A DNA stretch of 64,000 bases from Glycomyces tritici (GCF_030403505.1 NZ_JAUEMJ010000002.1:124001-188000), one strand, 5' to 3'. Positions 35,584-45,327 are shown, numbered from the stretch's first letter. Numbers and translations: made by a program. The notes: generated by a model from the sequence alone, not told the origin.

Positions 35584-36851
35584 CAGCCGAACACCTTTCG
35601 CACCTGGCCCAACGCCTCCACGAGCCGGTCTATTTCCTCGTGGGTGTTGTAGACGTACCCGGAGGCGCGCGTGGTGGCGTTGACGCCGAAGCGCTCGCAG
35701 GTGGGCTTGGCGCAGTGGTGGCCGACCCTGACCGCGATGCCCTCGGCGTCGAGGATCTGCCCGACGTCGTGCGGGTGGATGTCCGCGAAGGTGAACGAGA
35801 CGGTCGCGCTGCGCCCGATCGGGACGCGCGGACCGATGACCTCGAGGCCGTCGACGCCCTCCAGCTGCTCGAGCATGTAGGCGGCGAGCTCCTTCTCGTG
35901 GGCGCGCACGTTCTCCATGCCGAGCTTGTCGAGGTAGTCGATCGCGGCGGCCAGGCCCACGGCCTCGGTGATCGGCGGCGTGCCGGCCTCGAACTTGGCC
36001 GGGGCCTTGGCGAAGGTGGTCCGCTCCATGGTGACGGTCTCGATCATCGAGCCGCCGGTGAGGAACGGGGGCATCGCGTCGAGCAGGTCCGCTTTCGCCC
36101 ACAGGACGCCGATGCCGGTCGGGCCGAGCATCTTGTGGCCGGTGAAGGCGATGAAGTCGACGCCGAGCTCGGCCACGTCCACGGGCATGTGCGGGACGGA
36201 CTGGGAGGCGTCGAGGCCCACCAGGGCGCCGACCTCGCGGGCGCGGGCGGTGATCTGCGAGGTCGGGTTGACCGTGCCCAGCAGGTTCGCGACGTGCACG
36301 AAGGAGACGACCTTCGTGCGCTCGGTGATGACCTCGTTGATGCTCTCGAGGTCGAGGCGGCCGGCGTCGGTGATGCCGATCCACTTGAGCGTCGCGCCGG
36401 TCCGCAGGCAGAGCTGCTGCCAGGGGATGAGGTTGGCGTGGTGCTCCATCTCGGTCACCACGACCTCGTCGCCGGGCCCGAGCTTGAAGCGCGAGTCCGC
36501 GGACGGATCGAAGACCGCGTTCTGGAACGCGTAGGCCATCAGGTTGATCGACTCGGTGGAGTTCTTGGTGAACACCACCTCGTTCGGGTTCGCGGCCCCG
36601 ATGAACTCGGCGACGCGGGCGCGGGCGCCCTCGTACGCCACGGTGGCCTCGGCGCCGAGCGTGTGGACCGAGCGCGAGATGTTCGCGTTCGAGTGCTCGG
36701 TGAAGCGGCGCATGGCCTCGACGACCTGCACGGGCTTGTGCGAGGTCGCGGCCGAGTCGAGGTAGGCCAGGGTCTTGTCCCCGATCCTGCGCTGCAGGAT
36801 CGGGAAGTCGGCCCTGACGGCCTCGACGTCGAGCTTGCTGGCAGCCTCCAC
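35583..36851 (-). CDS. sufS: cysteine desulfurase SufS
   Basis: This PLP enzyme of type II (SufS/CsdA group) takes sulfur from cysteine for Fe-S assembly. The 422-residue protein has the family start FPILQRRIGDKTLAYLDSAATSHKP, HHANLIPWQ, DASQSVPHMPVDV, the PLP lysine in FTGHKMLGPTGIGVL and the persulfide Cys in RVGHHCAKP. The GTG at 36851 is chosen: it lies 19 bases after the sufC stop, whereas the ATG at 36893 would overlap sufC by 23 bases. The ribosome binding site AAGGAG is close to the GTG. Confidence 0.94.
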   Translation of the reverse strand: MEAASKLDVEAVRADFPILQRRIGDKTLAYLDSAATSHKPVQVVEAMRRFTEHSNANISRSVHTLGAEATVAYEGARARVAEFIGAANPNEVVFTKNSTESINLMAYAFQNAVFDPSADSRFKLGPGDEVVVTEMEHHANLIPWQQLCLRTGATLKWIGITDAGRLDLESINEVITERTKVVSFVHVANLLGTVNPTSQITARAREVGALVGLDASQSVPHMPVDVAELGVDFIAFTGHKMLGPTGIGVLWAKADLLDAMPPFLTGGSMIETVTMERTTFAKAPAKFEAGTPPITEAVGLAAAIDYLDKLGMENVRAHEKELAAYMLEQLEGVDGLEVIGPRVPIGRSATVSFTFADIHPHDVGQILDAEGIAVRVGHHCAKPTCERFGVNATTRASGYVYNTHEEIDRLVEALGQVRKVFG

Positions 36852-36870
36852 GGCTCCTTCTTCCTGTTGG

Positions 36871-37632
36871 CTAGGCGGCCTTCGTACCGACATAGGACTC
36901 GTAGCCTTCGGCTTCGAGCTTGTCGGCGAGTTCGGGCCCGCCCTCTTCGGCGATCTTGCCGTCGACGAAGACGTGGACGAAGTCGGGCTTCACGTACCGC
37001 AGGATGCGCGTGTAGTGCGTGATGAGCAGGACGCCCGGGTTGCTCGTGGCCTTGGCGTGGTTGATGCCCTCGGAGACGATGCGGAGGGCGTCGACGTCGA
37101 GGCCGGAGTCGGTCTCGTCGAGGATCGCCATCTTGGGCTTGAGCAGCTCCATCTGCAGAATCTCATGCCGCTTCTTCTCGCCGCCGGAGAATCCCTCGTT
37201 GACGTTGCGGTTGATGAACGCCTCGTCCATCTTCAGCTCGGCCATGGCGCCTTTGAGGTCCTTCATCCAGGTGCGGATCTTGGGGGCCTCGCCGTCGACC
37301 GCGGTCTTGGCGGTGCGCAGGAAGTTGGAGACCGACACGCCGGGGACCTCGACCGGGTACTGCATCGCGAGGAAGAGGCCGGCGCGGGCGCGCTCGTCGA
37401 CGCTCATCTCGAGGACGTCCTCGCCGTCGAGGAGGACCTCACCCGAGGTGATCTCGTACTTCGGGTGGCCGGCCAGCGAGTAGGCGAGGGTCGACTTGCC
37501 GGAGCCGTTCGGGCCCATGATGGCGTGGGTCTCGCCGGAGCTGATGGTGAGGTCGACGCCGTGCAGGATCGGCTTGGCGCCCTCGTCGGTGTTGACCGAG
37601 ACGTGCAGGTCGCGGATCTCGAGCTTGCTCAT
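36871..37632 (-). CDS. sufC: Fe-S assembly ABC ATPase SufC
   Basis: The 253-residue cytosolic ATPase energises the SufBCD scaffold. It has Walker A GPNGSGKST (about 40-48), the SufC-type signature EGFSGGEKKRHEILQM, Walker B MAILDETDSGLD and the H-loop LITHYTRIL. Its ATG overlaps the stop of the Rieske gene by four bases. Confidence 0.96.
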   Translation of the reverse strand: MSKLEIRDLHVSVNTDEGAKPILHGVDLTISSGETHAIMGPNGSGKSTLAYSLAGHPKYEITSGEVLLDGEDVLEMSVDERARAGLFLAMQYPVEVPGVSVSNFLRTAKTAVDGEAPKIRTWMKDLKGAMAELKMDEAFINRNVNEGFSGGEKKRHEILQMELLKPKMAILDETDSGLDVDALRIVSEGINHAKATSNPGVLLITHYTRILRYVKPDFVHVFVDGKIAEEGGPELADKLEAEGYESYVGTKAA

Positions 37633-38015
37633 GACAGGTTTCCTTCGGGCGATGCTTGCGAGCCCGGCATGGGCTCAGTGGCGTTTTCGGTGGTCTTGGG
37701 CTTCAGGCTGAGGTAGACGTCGCCGTCGCGGATCTCGACCGGGTAGGTCGCGACCGCGGTCGTGGCGGGCGGGCCGGACGGCTTGCCGGTGCGCAGGTCG
37801 AAGGTCGACCCGTGGAGCCAGCATTCGATCGAGCAGTCCTCGACGTCGCCCTCGGAGAGCGCCACGGCGGCGTGGGAGCACTCGTCGTAGAGGGCGAAGG
37901 CCTCGTCCCCTTTGCGCACGAGCACGAGCGACGTGCCGTGGATGTCGGCCGCGACGGCCTCGCCCTCGGGCAGGTCGCCGAGCGCGCAGACGCGCAGGAA
38001 GTCGTTGTCGGTCAT
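37629..38015 (-). CDS. Rieske-type ferredoxin in the suf operon
   Basis: The 128-residue protein of the non-haem-iron oxygenase ferredoxin type has the [2Fe-2S] ligands in ECSHAAVAL and IECWLHGSTFD (Cys-X-His and Cys-X2-His). It ends with an acidic, Pro-rich tail. It starts directly at the end of sufD with no spacer and overlaps sufC by four bases, so it is an integral operon member. A role as electron donor in cluster assembly is inferred from context only. Confidence 0.92.
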   Translation of the reverse strand: MTDNDFLRVCALGDLPEGEAVAADIHGTSLVLVRKGDEAFALYDECSHAAVALSEGDVEDCSIECWLHGSTFDLRTGKPSGPPATTAVATYPVEIRDGDVYLSLKPKTTENATEPMPGSQASPEGNLS

Positions 38016-39224
38016 CTAGGCACCGGCCTCGATGTCGGCCGGGGCGAGGAACTCACCTGCATCGAGGCGGGCGACGACGAGCTCGGTGAGCTCCTCGCGC
38101 AGCCCTTCGTCGGGGATCTTCTGCACGATCTCGTTGAAGAAGCCCTTGACGACCAGGCGGCGGGCCTCGGCCTCGGGGATGCCGCGCGACTGGAGGTAGA
38201 ACAGGTGCTCCTCGTCGAAGCGGCCGGTGGTCGAGGCGTGGCCGGCGCTGATGATCTCGCCGGTCTCGATCTCGAGGTTCGGCACCGAGTCGGCGCGGGC
38301 GCCGTCGGAGAGCACGAGGTTCCGGTTGATCTCGTAGGTGTCCGTGCCGGTGGCCTTGTCCTGGATGAGGACGTCGCCGATCCACACGGTGTGCGCGTCC
38401 TGGCCCTGGAGGGCGCCGCGGTAGTTCACGTTGGAGCGGCAGTCGGGGACGGAGTGGTCCACGAGCTGGCGCTGCTCGATGTGCTGCCCGGCGTCGGCGA
38501 AGTAGAGGCCGTAGGCGTCCACGGAGCCGCCCTGGGCGGCGAAGTCGACCGACAGGTACTGGCGGACCAGGTCGCCGCCGAGCGTGACGGCGATGTGGTC
38601 GAGCTTGGCGTCGCGGCCCAGGCGGGCCTTCTGGTGCTCGACGTGGGTGGACTCGCGGTCCCACTCGGCGACGACGACCAGGCGCAGGTGCGCGCCGTCG
38701 CCGACCGAGATCTCCACGTTGTCGCCGAGGCGGGCGAGGCCGGTGTGCCGCACGATCAGGGTGACGTCGGCGTGGTGCCCGACCTCGATGAAGGTGTGGG
38801 CCCAGGTGGCGCCGTCGAGGCCGCCCCCGGTCACGTCGACCCAGACCGGCTCGGTGACCCGCGCTTCGGGTGCGACCGCGACGAGCAGGGCCTTCTCGCT
38901 CTTGGCCCATGCGACGGCGCTGGGCCGGTCGAAGGGCTTGAGGATGGAGCCCAGGCGCTTGTCGTCCTTGCCGACGGCTTCGGCGGTGACCCCGGCGGGC
39001 AGGCTGCGGATCGCGTACTCGGCGGCCTTGACCGCCGGGGCGGTCTCGAGGTCGTCGAGGCCGCCGAGGCGCTTGACGGGCGTGAAGCGCCAGTCCTCCT
39101 CCCGGCCGGTGAGGGCCGGGAAGTCCGCGGGCTCGTACGAGCGCAGCAGCTGCGACTTGGTCTTCGGCGGCGCCTCGGACGGGCCGTGGGTGTGCGGCTT
39201 GGCGACTGCCAATTCGATGCTCAT
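38016..39224 (-). CDS. sufD: Fe-S cluster assembly scaffold protein SufD
   Basis: The 402-residue beta-helix subunit of the SufBC2D scaffold. The C-terminal half carries the SufB/D signature: GRNLVLSDGARADSVPNLEIETGEI-like segment (as RNLVLSDGARADSVPNLEI), AGHASTTGRFDEEHLFYLQSRG and a helical tail. The ATG lies 33 bases after sufB. The N-terminal part is variable, as usual in SufD. Confidence 0.95.
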   Translation of the reverse strand: MSIELAVAKPHTHGPSEAPPKTKSQLLRSYEPADFPALTGREEDWRFTPVKRLGGLDDLETAPAVKAAEYAIRSLPAGVTAEAVGKDDKRLGSILKPFDRPSAVAWAKSEKALLVAVAPEARVTEPVWVDVTGGGLDGATWAHTFIEVGHHADVTLIVRHTGLARLGDNVEISVGDGAHLRLVVVAEWDRESTHVEHQKARLGRDAKLDHIAVTLGGDLVRQYLSVDFAAQGGSVDAYGLYFADAGQHIEQRQLVDHSVPDCRSNVNYRGALQGQDAHTVWIGDVLIQDKATGTDTYEINRNLVLSDGARADSVPNLEIETGEIISAGHASTTGRFDEEHLFYLQSRGIPEAEARRLVVKGFFNEIVQKIPDEGLREELTELVVARLDAGEFLAPADIEAGA

Positions 39225-39257
39225 GAAGTCTCTGGTTCCTAGTCCTAGCCCGGTCGC

Positions 39258-40691
39258 TTAACCGACCGCGCCTTCCATTTGCAGCTCGATGAGGCGGTTG
39301 AGTTCCAAGGCGTACTCCATGGGGAGCTCCTTGGCGATGGGCTCGATGAAGCCGCGCACGATCATGGCGGCGGCCTCGTCCTCGGTGAGGCCGCGGCTCA
39401 TGAGGTAGAACATCTGGTCCTCGCCGATCTTGGAGACCGTCGCCTCGTGGCCCATGTCGACGTCGTCCTCGCGGATGTCGACGTACGGGTACGTGTCGGA
39501 GCGCGAGATGGTGTCGACCAGCAGCGCGTCGCACTTCACGGTGGACTTCGAGTGGTGCGAGCCCTCGTCGACCTTGACCAGGCCGCGGTAGGAGGTGCGG
39601 CCGCCGCCGCGCGAGATCGACTTGGAGACGATCGTCGAGGAGGTGTGCGGCGCGGCGTGCGTCATCTTCGCGCCGGTGTCCTGGTGCTGGCCGGCGCCGG
39701 CCATCGCGACCGAGAGGACCTCGCCCTTGGCGTGCTCGCCGACCATGACCACGGCCGGGTACTTCATGGTGACCTTGGAGCCGAGGTTGCCGTCGACCCA
39801 TTCCATGGTCGCGCCCTGCTCGGCGATGGCGCGCTTGGTGACCAGGTTGTAGACGTTCGACGACCAGTTCTGGATGGTCGTGTAGCGGACGCGGGCGTCC
39901 TTCTTGACGATGATCTCCACGACCGCGGAGTGCAGCGAGTCCGAGGAGTACACCGGGGCGGTGCAGCCCTCGATGTAGTGCACGAACGAGCCCTCGTCGG
40001 CGATGATGAGCGTGCGCTCGAACTGGCCCATGTTCTCGGTGTTGATCCGGAAGTAGGCCTGGAGCGGGATGTCGACGTGGACGCCCTTGGGCACGTAGAT
40101 GAACGAGCCGCCCGACCAGGTCGCGGTGTTGAGCGCGGCGAACTTGTTGTCGCCCACCGGGATCACGGAGCCGAAGTACTCCTTGAAGAGCTCCGGGTGC
40201 TCGCGCAGGCCCGTGTCGGTGTCCATGAAGATGACGCCCTGCTGCTCCAGGTCCTCGCGGATGGAGTGGTAGAGCACCGTCGACTCGTACTGGGCGGCGA
40301 CGCCGGAGACGAGCTGCTGGCGCTCGGCCTCGGGGATGCCCAGCTTGTCGTAGGTCTTCTTGATGTCCTCGGGCAGGTCCTCCCAGGACTCGGCCTGACG
40401 CTCGGACGCCTCGACGTAGTACTTGATGTTGTCGAAGTCGATCCCGGACAGGTCGGCGCCCCAGTTGGGCATCGGCTTGCGGCCGAAGAGCTTGAGGCCC
40501 TTCATCCGCAGCTCGAGCATCCACTCGGGTTCGTTCTTGCGCGCGGAGATGTCGCGGACGACCTCTTCGGTCAGACCGCGGCGCGCGTTCTCGCCGGCGG
40601 CGTCGGAGTCGGCCCAGCCGTACTCGTACCGTTCCAGGGAGGCCAGTGCCTCTTCTTGGCTGAGCGGCTCGGGCTTCTGCGTGTCGGTCAT
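39258..40691 (-). CDS. sufB: Fe-S cluster assembly scaffold protein SufB
   Basis: The 477-residue main scaffold on which [Fe-S] clusters form. Typical segments: [81 protein letters not shown] and [22 protein letters not shown]. The ATG at 40691 is preceded by AGGTGA. No intein interrupts it, unlike in some mycobacteria. It lies 27 bases after the regulator gene. Confidence 0.97.
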   Translation of the reverse strand: MTDTQKPEPLSQEEALASLERYEYGWADSDAAGENARRGLTEEVVRDISARKNEPEWMLELRMKGLKLFGRKPMPNWGADLSGIDFDNIKYYVEASERQAESWEDLPEDIKKTYDKLGIPEAERQQLVSGVAAQYESTVLYHSIREDLEQQGVIFMDTDTGLREHPELFKEYFGSVIPVGDNKFAALNTATWSGGSFIYVPKGVHVDIPLQAYFRINTENMGQFERTLIIADEGSFVHYIEGCTAPVYSSDSLHSAVVEIIVKKDARVRYTTIQNWSSNVYNLVTKRAIAEQGATMEWVDGNLGSKVTMKYPAVVMVGEHAKGEVLSVAMAGAGQHQDTGAKMTHAAPHTSSTIVSKSISRGGGRTSYRGLVKVDEGSHHSKSTVKCDALLVDTISRSDTYPYVDIREDDVDMGHEATVSKIGEDQMFYLMSRGLTEDEAAAMIVRGFIEPIAKELPMEYALELNRLIELQMEGAVG

Positions 40692-40718
40692 CTCAAGTCT
40701 CACCTTTGACCTGTCGGG

Positions 40719-41450
40719 TTATCGGTCTGCGCGTTCGGGGTCGGGCAGCGGCACCGGGCCGCGTCCCCCGCCGTCGTCCACGGCCCGGAGGCCGCGGTTC
40801 GTACCGGGCACGTGGGTGGTGCACACCCCGTCCCCGTTGGCGATCGTCGCCAGGCGCTGGACGTGTACGCCCAGCAGGCGGCCGATCACCCGCGTCTCCG
40901 CCTCGCACAGCTGCGGGAACTCCGCGGCAACGCCCGCCACCGGGCAGTGGTGCTGGCAGATCTGCCCGCCCGAGGCGATGACCGACGCCGTGGCGGCGTA
41001 GCCCTCGCCCGACATCGCGGTGGCCAGCGCCTGCGCGCGGGCCATCGAGTCGTCGGAGTCGACCGCGTCCATGGCGGCCCGGCAGCGGGCCTCCAGGCGT
41101 GCGACCTGCTCGGCGGCGAAGCCGCCGACGGCGTCCTCGCCTTCGAAGCGGCGGATCCAGCGAAGCGCCTCCATCGCGAGGTCGTCGTAGGTGTGGCCGA
41201 AGTTGGTGCGGGCGGCGGGCGTGAGCTGGTAGCTCTTGGCGGGCCTTCCGCGTCCGGAGGTCTTGACCACGCGGGTCTCGACCTGGCCTTCGGCTTCCAT
41301 GGCGTCCAGATGGCGGCGGGTGGCGGTGGCGGTGATGCCGAGGTCCTGCGCGAGGTCGGCGGCCGTGGCTTGACCGCGTTCGAGCAGCAGCCGGGTCACT
41401 CGGCGGCGGGTGTCCCCGTCCGTCGAGTGGCTGGTCGCCCTCGTCACCAT
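40719..41450 (-). CDS. sufR: SufR-type Fe-S-sensing transcriptional repressor
   Basis: The 243-residue regulator at the head of the suf operon. It has an N-terminal DeoR/ArsR-like winged helix (about 12-75: ATAADLAQDLGITATATRRHLDAME) and a C-terminal domain with the cluster-binding cysteines C165, C169 and C182 (CQHHC..C) plus C210. SufR with a bound cluster represses suf genes and is released by oxidative stress or iron lack. The ATG at 41450 and GTGs on either side (41447, 41456) are possible starts. It diverges from ctaA. Confidence 0.93.
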   Translation of the reverse strand: MVTRATSHSTDGDTRRRVTRLLLERGQATAADLAQDLGITATATRRHLDAMEAEGQVETRVVKTSGRGRPAKSYQLTPAARTNFGHTYDDLAMEALRWIRRFEGEDAVGGFAAEQVARLEARCRAAMDAVDSDDSMARAQALATAMSGEGYAATASVIASGGQICQHHCPVAGVAAEFPQLCEAETRVIGRLLGVHVQRLATIANGDGVCTTHVPGTNRGLRAVDDGGGRGPVPLPDPERADR

Positions 41451-41610
41451 TTCCACAACACAAAGCTTACTTAATTCGGCGCGGCGCGTCGAGATGGCCG
41501 TCGGTGAGACGGGGCACGCAGGTTTGCCTAACCTCACACTCCCCACCGGTCGTGTCAGCCCACAATTCGGCACCCGGCCGGGAGGCGGGGTGCGGTCCAG
41601 GGGCAAGATC

Positions 41611-42597
41611 GTGGCTGTGAACCTGTTGCATCGGTGGTTTGGCAGGCCGGGCGCGGTGCGCCGGTGGGCGCTCACCAGCGTCATCGCGAACGTCGGCATC
41701 ATCGTGACCGGCGGCGCGGTGCGGCTGACCGAGTCGGGCCTGGGCTGCCCCGAGTGGCCCAAGTGCACCACCGACTCGCTGGTGGCGACCCCTGAGATGG
41801 GGATCTACGGGGCGATCGAGTTCGGGAACCGGGTGCTGACCTGGGTGCTCGTGGCGATCGCGATCGGCGCGCTCGTGGCGGCGTGGCGGCGGGTCCCGCG
41901 GCGGTCGTCGCTGGTGAAGCTGGCGTTCGGCGCGTGCCTGTACGTGCCGGTCCAGGCGGTCCTGGGCGGCATCACCGTGTGGACGGGCCTGAACCCGTGG
42001 GTCGTGGGCCTGCACTTCCTGGCCTCGATCCCGCTGGTGGCGCTCTCGGTGGCGCTGTACGTGCGCTCGGGCGAGCCGGACGGCGAAGTGGTGCCGCTGG
42101 TCCCCCGGGCGGTGCGGCTCCTCGCACGGGGCCTCGTGGGGGTCGCGTTCGCGGTGATCGTGCTCGGCGTGGTCGTGACCGGCTCCGGCCCGCACGCGGG
42201 CGACGCCGAGACGCCCCGCAACGGCCTCGACCCGGCCCTGATGTCCCAGCTCCACGCGGACCTGGTGTGGCTCCTGGTCGGCATGACCGTGGCGCTCATC
42301 GCGGCGCTGCACGCGGTGAAGGCCCCGAATTCGGCGAAGCGCGCGGTGTACACGCTGCTCGCGGTCCAGCTCCTGCAGGGCGTCATCGGCTACACGCAGT
42401 ACTACCTGGACCTGCCGGTGGTCCTGGTCGGCCTCCACATGCTCGGCGCCGGCGTCCTGTGGGTCGCGGCGGTCCTGGTCCCCTTCAGCCTCCGCAAGCG
42501 CGAACCGAGCGCGGAGGCCGTCCCCCTCCACTACGAGATCCACGGCGACCGCGAAGGCGACCGCATCGTGGAGCCGGAGCCCGCCGCAGCGAGCTGA
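41611..42597 (+). CDS. ctaA: haem A synthase (CtaA/COX15)
   Basis: The 328-residue, eight-helix membrane protein oxidises haem O to haem A for cytochrome c oxidase. Seen are the extracellular Cys pair in GLGCPEWPKC, the histidines in VGLHFLAS, QLHADLVWLL and VGLHMLGAG, and the duplicated four-helix bundle. The GTG at 41611 has AGGGG seven bases upstream; a second GTG is at 41617. Location beside the suf operon is common in actinobacteria. Confidence 0.92.
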   Translation: MAVNLLHRWFGRPGAVRRWALTSVIANVGIIVTGGAVRLTESGLGCPEWPKCTTDSLVATPEMGIYGAIEFGNRVLTWVLVAIAIGALVAAWRRVPRRSSLVKLAFGACLYVPVQAVLGGITVWTGLNPWVVGLHFLASIPLVALSVALYVRSGEPDGEVVPLVPRAVRLLARGLVGVAFAVIVLGVVVTGSGPHAGDAETPRNGLDPALMSQLHADLVWLLVGMTVALIAALHAVKAPNSAKRAVYTLLAVQLLQGVIGYTQYYLDLPVVLVGLHMLGAGVLWVAAVLVPFSLRKREPSAEAVPLHYEIHGDREGDRIVEPEPAAAS

Positions 42598-42604
42598 GGA
42601 TCGC

Positions 42605-42760
42605 ATGTCGGCGGTACGCATCGACATCGCTGACGAACTTCTTGAAGCGGCCATGCACCTCATGGGAACCGCCTCCAAGGACGACGCGGTGAACGAGGTG
42701 CTCGCGGACCGCCTTGCGGACGCGAAGCGCAGCGCCCCGGGGGGCCTCGGCCGGGAATGA
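42605..42760 (+). CDS. small VapB/ribbon-helix-helix antitoxin-like protein
   Basis: A 51-residue ORF reads MSAVRIDIADELLEAAMHLM, then GTASKDDAVNEVLADRLADAK. A beta strand followed by two helices with a G(T)xSKxDAVN turn is the pattern of VapB-type (DUF2191-like) antitoxins. GAGGA lies four bases before the ATG and overlaps the ctaA stop, so it is translated together with ctaA. No PIN toxin follows: the next gene is on the opposite strand. It may be an orphan antitoxin or a remnant. Confidence 0.6.
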   Translation: MSAVRIDIADELLEAAMHLMGTASKDDAVNEVLADRLADAKRSAPGGLGRE

Positions 42761-42813
42761 CCTCGACCGCGGTGTGGTGCGTGCCGATCAACGTCGCGTC
42801 GCCGGTCTCACGT

Positions 42814-42853
42814 ACGAGCGCGGCCCCGGGCTTTCGCCCGGGGCCGCGCTCGT
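42814..42853. terminator. strong terminator between antitoxin-like gene and GH51 gene
   Basis: An 18-bp perfect stem (ACGAGCGCGGCCCCGGGC with its complement) has a TTTC loop and is followed by TCTTAAT on the plus strand. It lies directly beyond the GH51 stop, so it serves both strands. Confidence 0.9.
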
Positions 42854-42855
42854 TC

Positions 42856-45327
42856 TTAATGGCGCCCTTGTGGTTTCAGGGTGATGAAGGTGACGGAGTA
42901 GGGCGCGAACTCGTAGGTGAACTCGTTGCCCAGGCCCTTCACCGTCTCGGTCTCGGGGTAGACCACCTGGTCCTGGCCGAGCATGTTGTCGCAGCCCGGC
43001 TCGCAGGCGATGGTGGTGACCTCGCCCTTGGACTTGAGGCGCTGGCCTTCGAGGACGACACCGGTGGTGACCGCCTCGCTCTGGGCGTTGACGACCTTGA
43101 GGGTGACCTCGCCGGTGTCCTCGTCGCGGGTGACGACCTGGTAGAGCGGCTCGACCGCCTCCTTGTCCTCCACGGTGAAGGCCTGCTCGCCGTCGACGTA
43201 GCCGGTGATGGTGCGGCCCTCGACCTCGATTTTGAGGTCGTAGGTGCGGCCGGTCTCGATCACGGTGTCGTGGTTGAGGAGCGTGGACTTGGCGCCGTTG
43301 CTGGACTTCTCGACGGCGCTGGTGGTGTTGTTCCAGCCGCCGAGGTTCCACCAGTAGTAGTCGTCGGAGCCCTCGACGCCGAACATGACGAGGAAGCCCT
43401 CGCTGCCGGCGGTCTTGGTGGCCTTGACCTCGTAGGTGTAGTTCGACCAGTCGGCCGCGCCCGCGGTGGTGCGGGCGTCCTCGACGAGCGCGGTCTGGCT
43501 GTAGGCGCCGTCGGTGGCGGACCAGGTTCCGGCGGCGTTGCCGCCGACGGTCCAGCCGTCCGAGCCCGTCGCGAAGTCGTCGGCGAAGAGCTCGGTGCCG
43601 CCGGCGGCGGTCACCTTCACGTCGTCGTAGGTGGCGGCGGTGTTCCAGGTGGCGAGGCCGATGCCGCCCGCGATGTCGGGCTGCGCGATCGGGGAGGCGT
43701 CGAGCGTGGAGGCGAGCACCTCGTCGCCGGCGTTGGTGGCGAAGAGCTTCTGCACCTCGTAGCTGGCGGATGTGACCGTCTGGTGGTTGTCGTACCAGAT
43801 CATGTCCGGCGCCCAGTCGATGTAGTCGATGTTGGACAGCAGCGGGGCGTAGGAGGCCATGTCGACCACGTCGCCGTTGCGTTCGATGCCCGTCAGGTAG
43901 GAGGCCTCGGAGAGGGCGCTCCACCAGGTGTTCGAGCGGGAGGCGTACTCGCCGACGAACACGTGCGGGCCCGTCCGGTCATAGGCGTCGTAGCGGGCGT
44001 TGTTGGCGAAGAACCACTCCGGGGAGTTGTAGTAGTGCTCGTCGACGAGGTCGACCTGCTGCTCCCGCATGAACTCCCAGCTGCGGTCGAAGACCGCGCC
44101 GGCGTCGTCCACACCGGAGTTGCCGACGATCTCGATGTCCGGGTAGGCCGCGCGGACGGCGTCCTTGAACGCCGGGAAGTTCGCGTAGAACTGGTCCTTG
44201 TACTCCTCGTTGCCCAGGCCGATCTTGGTGAGGCCGAACGGCTCCGGGTGGCCCATCTCGGCGCGGAGCGATCCCCATTCGGAGTCGGCCGGGCCGTTGG
44301 CGAACTCGATGAGGTCGAGCGTGTCCTGGACCCAGGTCTGGAGCTCGGCCGGATCGGTGATCTCGGCGGAGTCGCCGCAGCCGGTCACGCCGACCGGGAC
44401 GACCGGCAGCGGCTGCGCGCCGATGTCCTCGGCGAACTGGAAGTACTCGTAGTAGCCGAGGCCGTAGGTCTGGTTGTAGCCCCAGAAGTTCTGGTTGGTC
44501 AGCCGCTCTTCGACGGGCCCGACCGTGTCCTTCCAGTTGTAGGCGCGCTCGCGGCCGTCGCGGTCGAAGTTCCCGGTGTTGACGATGCAGCCGCCGGGGA
44601 AGCGCAGGAAGCTCGGGTCGAGGTCGGCGATGAGTTCGGCGAGGTCCTTGCGCAGGCCGTTGTCGCGGCCTTTGAAGGTGTCGCGGGGGAAGAGGGAGAC
44701 CATGTCGAGGTCGGCGGCGGCGTCGGTCGTGACCGCGAGCCGGCCGTCCACGGTGGAGGCGCCGGCGTTGAGCACGGTCGAGAGCTCGGTCCAGGTTCCG
44801 GCACCGGTGTTGACGGTGGCCGTGCCGCTGACCGGGGTGCCGTCGGCGTCGAGGAGCTGCACGGTGATGTTGGCGTTCTGCCCTGCGCGCGCCCACACGC
44901 TGAAGTCGTAGGGCTTCCCGGCCTCGATCGCCATGCCGGAGTTGTAGCCGGCGTTGATGATCGTGGTGCCCGCTTCGGCGGCGAGGTAGTGGACGTTGTT
45001 CTCGTGCAGGCCGCCGGAGTCGGCCACGGCCGCCTCCCCGTTCACGGTCCAGGAGGTCAGCGGGTGATAGGAGCCCTCGTCGGCGGGACTGAACTCGAAG
45101 GAGCGGTTCTGGACGAGTTCGGCGTAGAGGCCGCCGTCGGCGGCGTGGTTGATGTCCTCGTAGAAGAGCCCGTAGAGCTCGTCGGAGATCGCGGTGGCGG
45201 CATCGAGGTCGACGTGGATGCTCGCGTCGGCCTCCTGCGCCGACGCGTTCGTAGCGGTGAGGGTGGCGAGCACGACGGCGGTCGCTGCGACGACGGTTGT
45301 CGTTCTCGTTCTGGTCGGAGGCTTCAT
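42856..45327 (-). CDS. secreted GH51 alpha-L-arabinofuranosidase
   Basis: The 823-residue exported enzyme removes arabinose from arabinoxylan or arabinan. Parts: signal peptide 1 to about 31; a CBM4-like segment (about 70-215); the GH51 barrel with acid/base E374 (GLGNEEY) and nucleophile E460 (VFVGEYAS); an inserted LamG/CBM66-like beta-sandwich (about 570-720, GWTVGGNAAGTW..YWWNLGGWNNT); and the C-terminal beta domain that closes the GH51 fold. The insertion between barrel and C-terminal domain is noteworthy. The ATG at 45327 has GGAAGA upstream. A palindromic operator sits inside its promoter. Confidence 0.93.
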   Translation of the reverse strand: MKPPTRTRTTTVVAATAVVLATLTATNASAQEADASIHVDLDAATAISDELYGLFYEDINHAADGGLYAELVQNRSFEFSPADEGSYHPLTSWTVNGEAAVADSGGLHENNVHYLAAEAGTTIINAGYNSGMAIEAGKPYDFSVWARAGQNANITVQLLDADGTPVSGTATVNTGAGTWTELSTVLNAGASTVDGRLAVTTDAAADLDMVSLFPRDTFKGRDNGLRKDLAELIADLDPSFLRFPGGCIVNTGNFDRDGRERAYNWKDTVGPVEERLTNQNFWGYNQTYGLGYYEYFQFAEDIGAQPLPVVPVGVTGCGDSAEITDPAELQTWVQDTLDLIEFANGPADSEWGSLRAEMGHPEPFGLTKIGLGNEEYKDQFYANFPAFKDAVRAAYPDIEIVGNSGVDDAGAVFDRSWEFMREQQVDLVDEHYYNSPEWFFANNARYDAYDRTGPHVFVGEYASRSNTWWSALSEASYLTGIERNGDVVDMASYAPLLSNIDYIDWAPDMIWYDNHQTVTSASYEVQKLFATNAGDEVLASTLDASPIAQPDIAGGIGLATWNTAATYDDVKVTAAGGTELFADDFATGSDGWTVGGNAAGTWSATDGAYSQTALVEDARTTAGAADWSNYTYEVKATKTAGSEGFLVMFGVEGSDDYYWWNLGGWNNTTSAVEKSSNGAKSTLLNHDTVIETGRTYDLKIEVEGRTITGYVDGEQAFTVEDKEAVEPLYQVVTRDEDTGEVTLKVVNAQSEAVTTGVVLEGQRLKSKGEVTTIACEPGCDNMLGQDQVVYPETETVKGLGNEFTYEFAPYSVTFITLKPQGRH

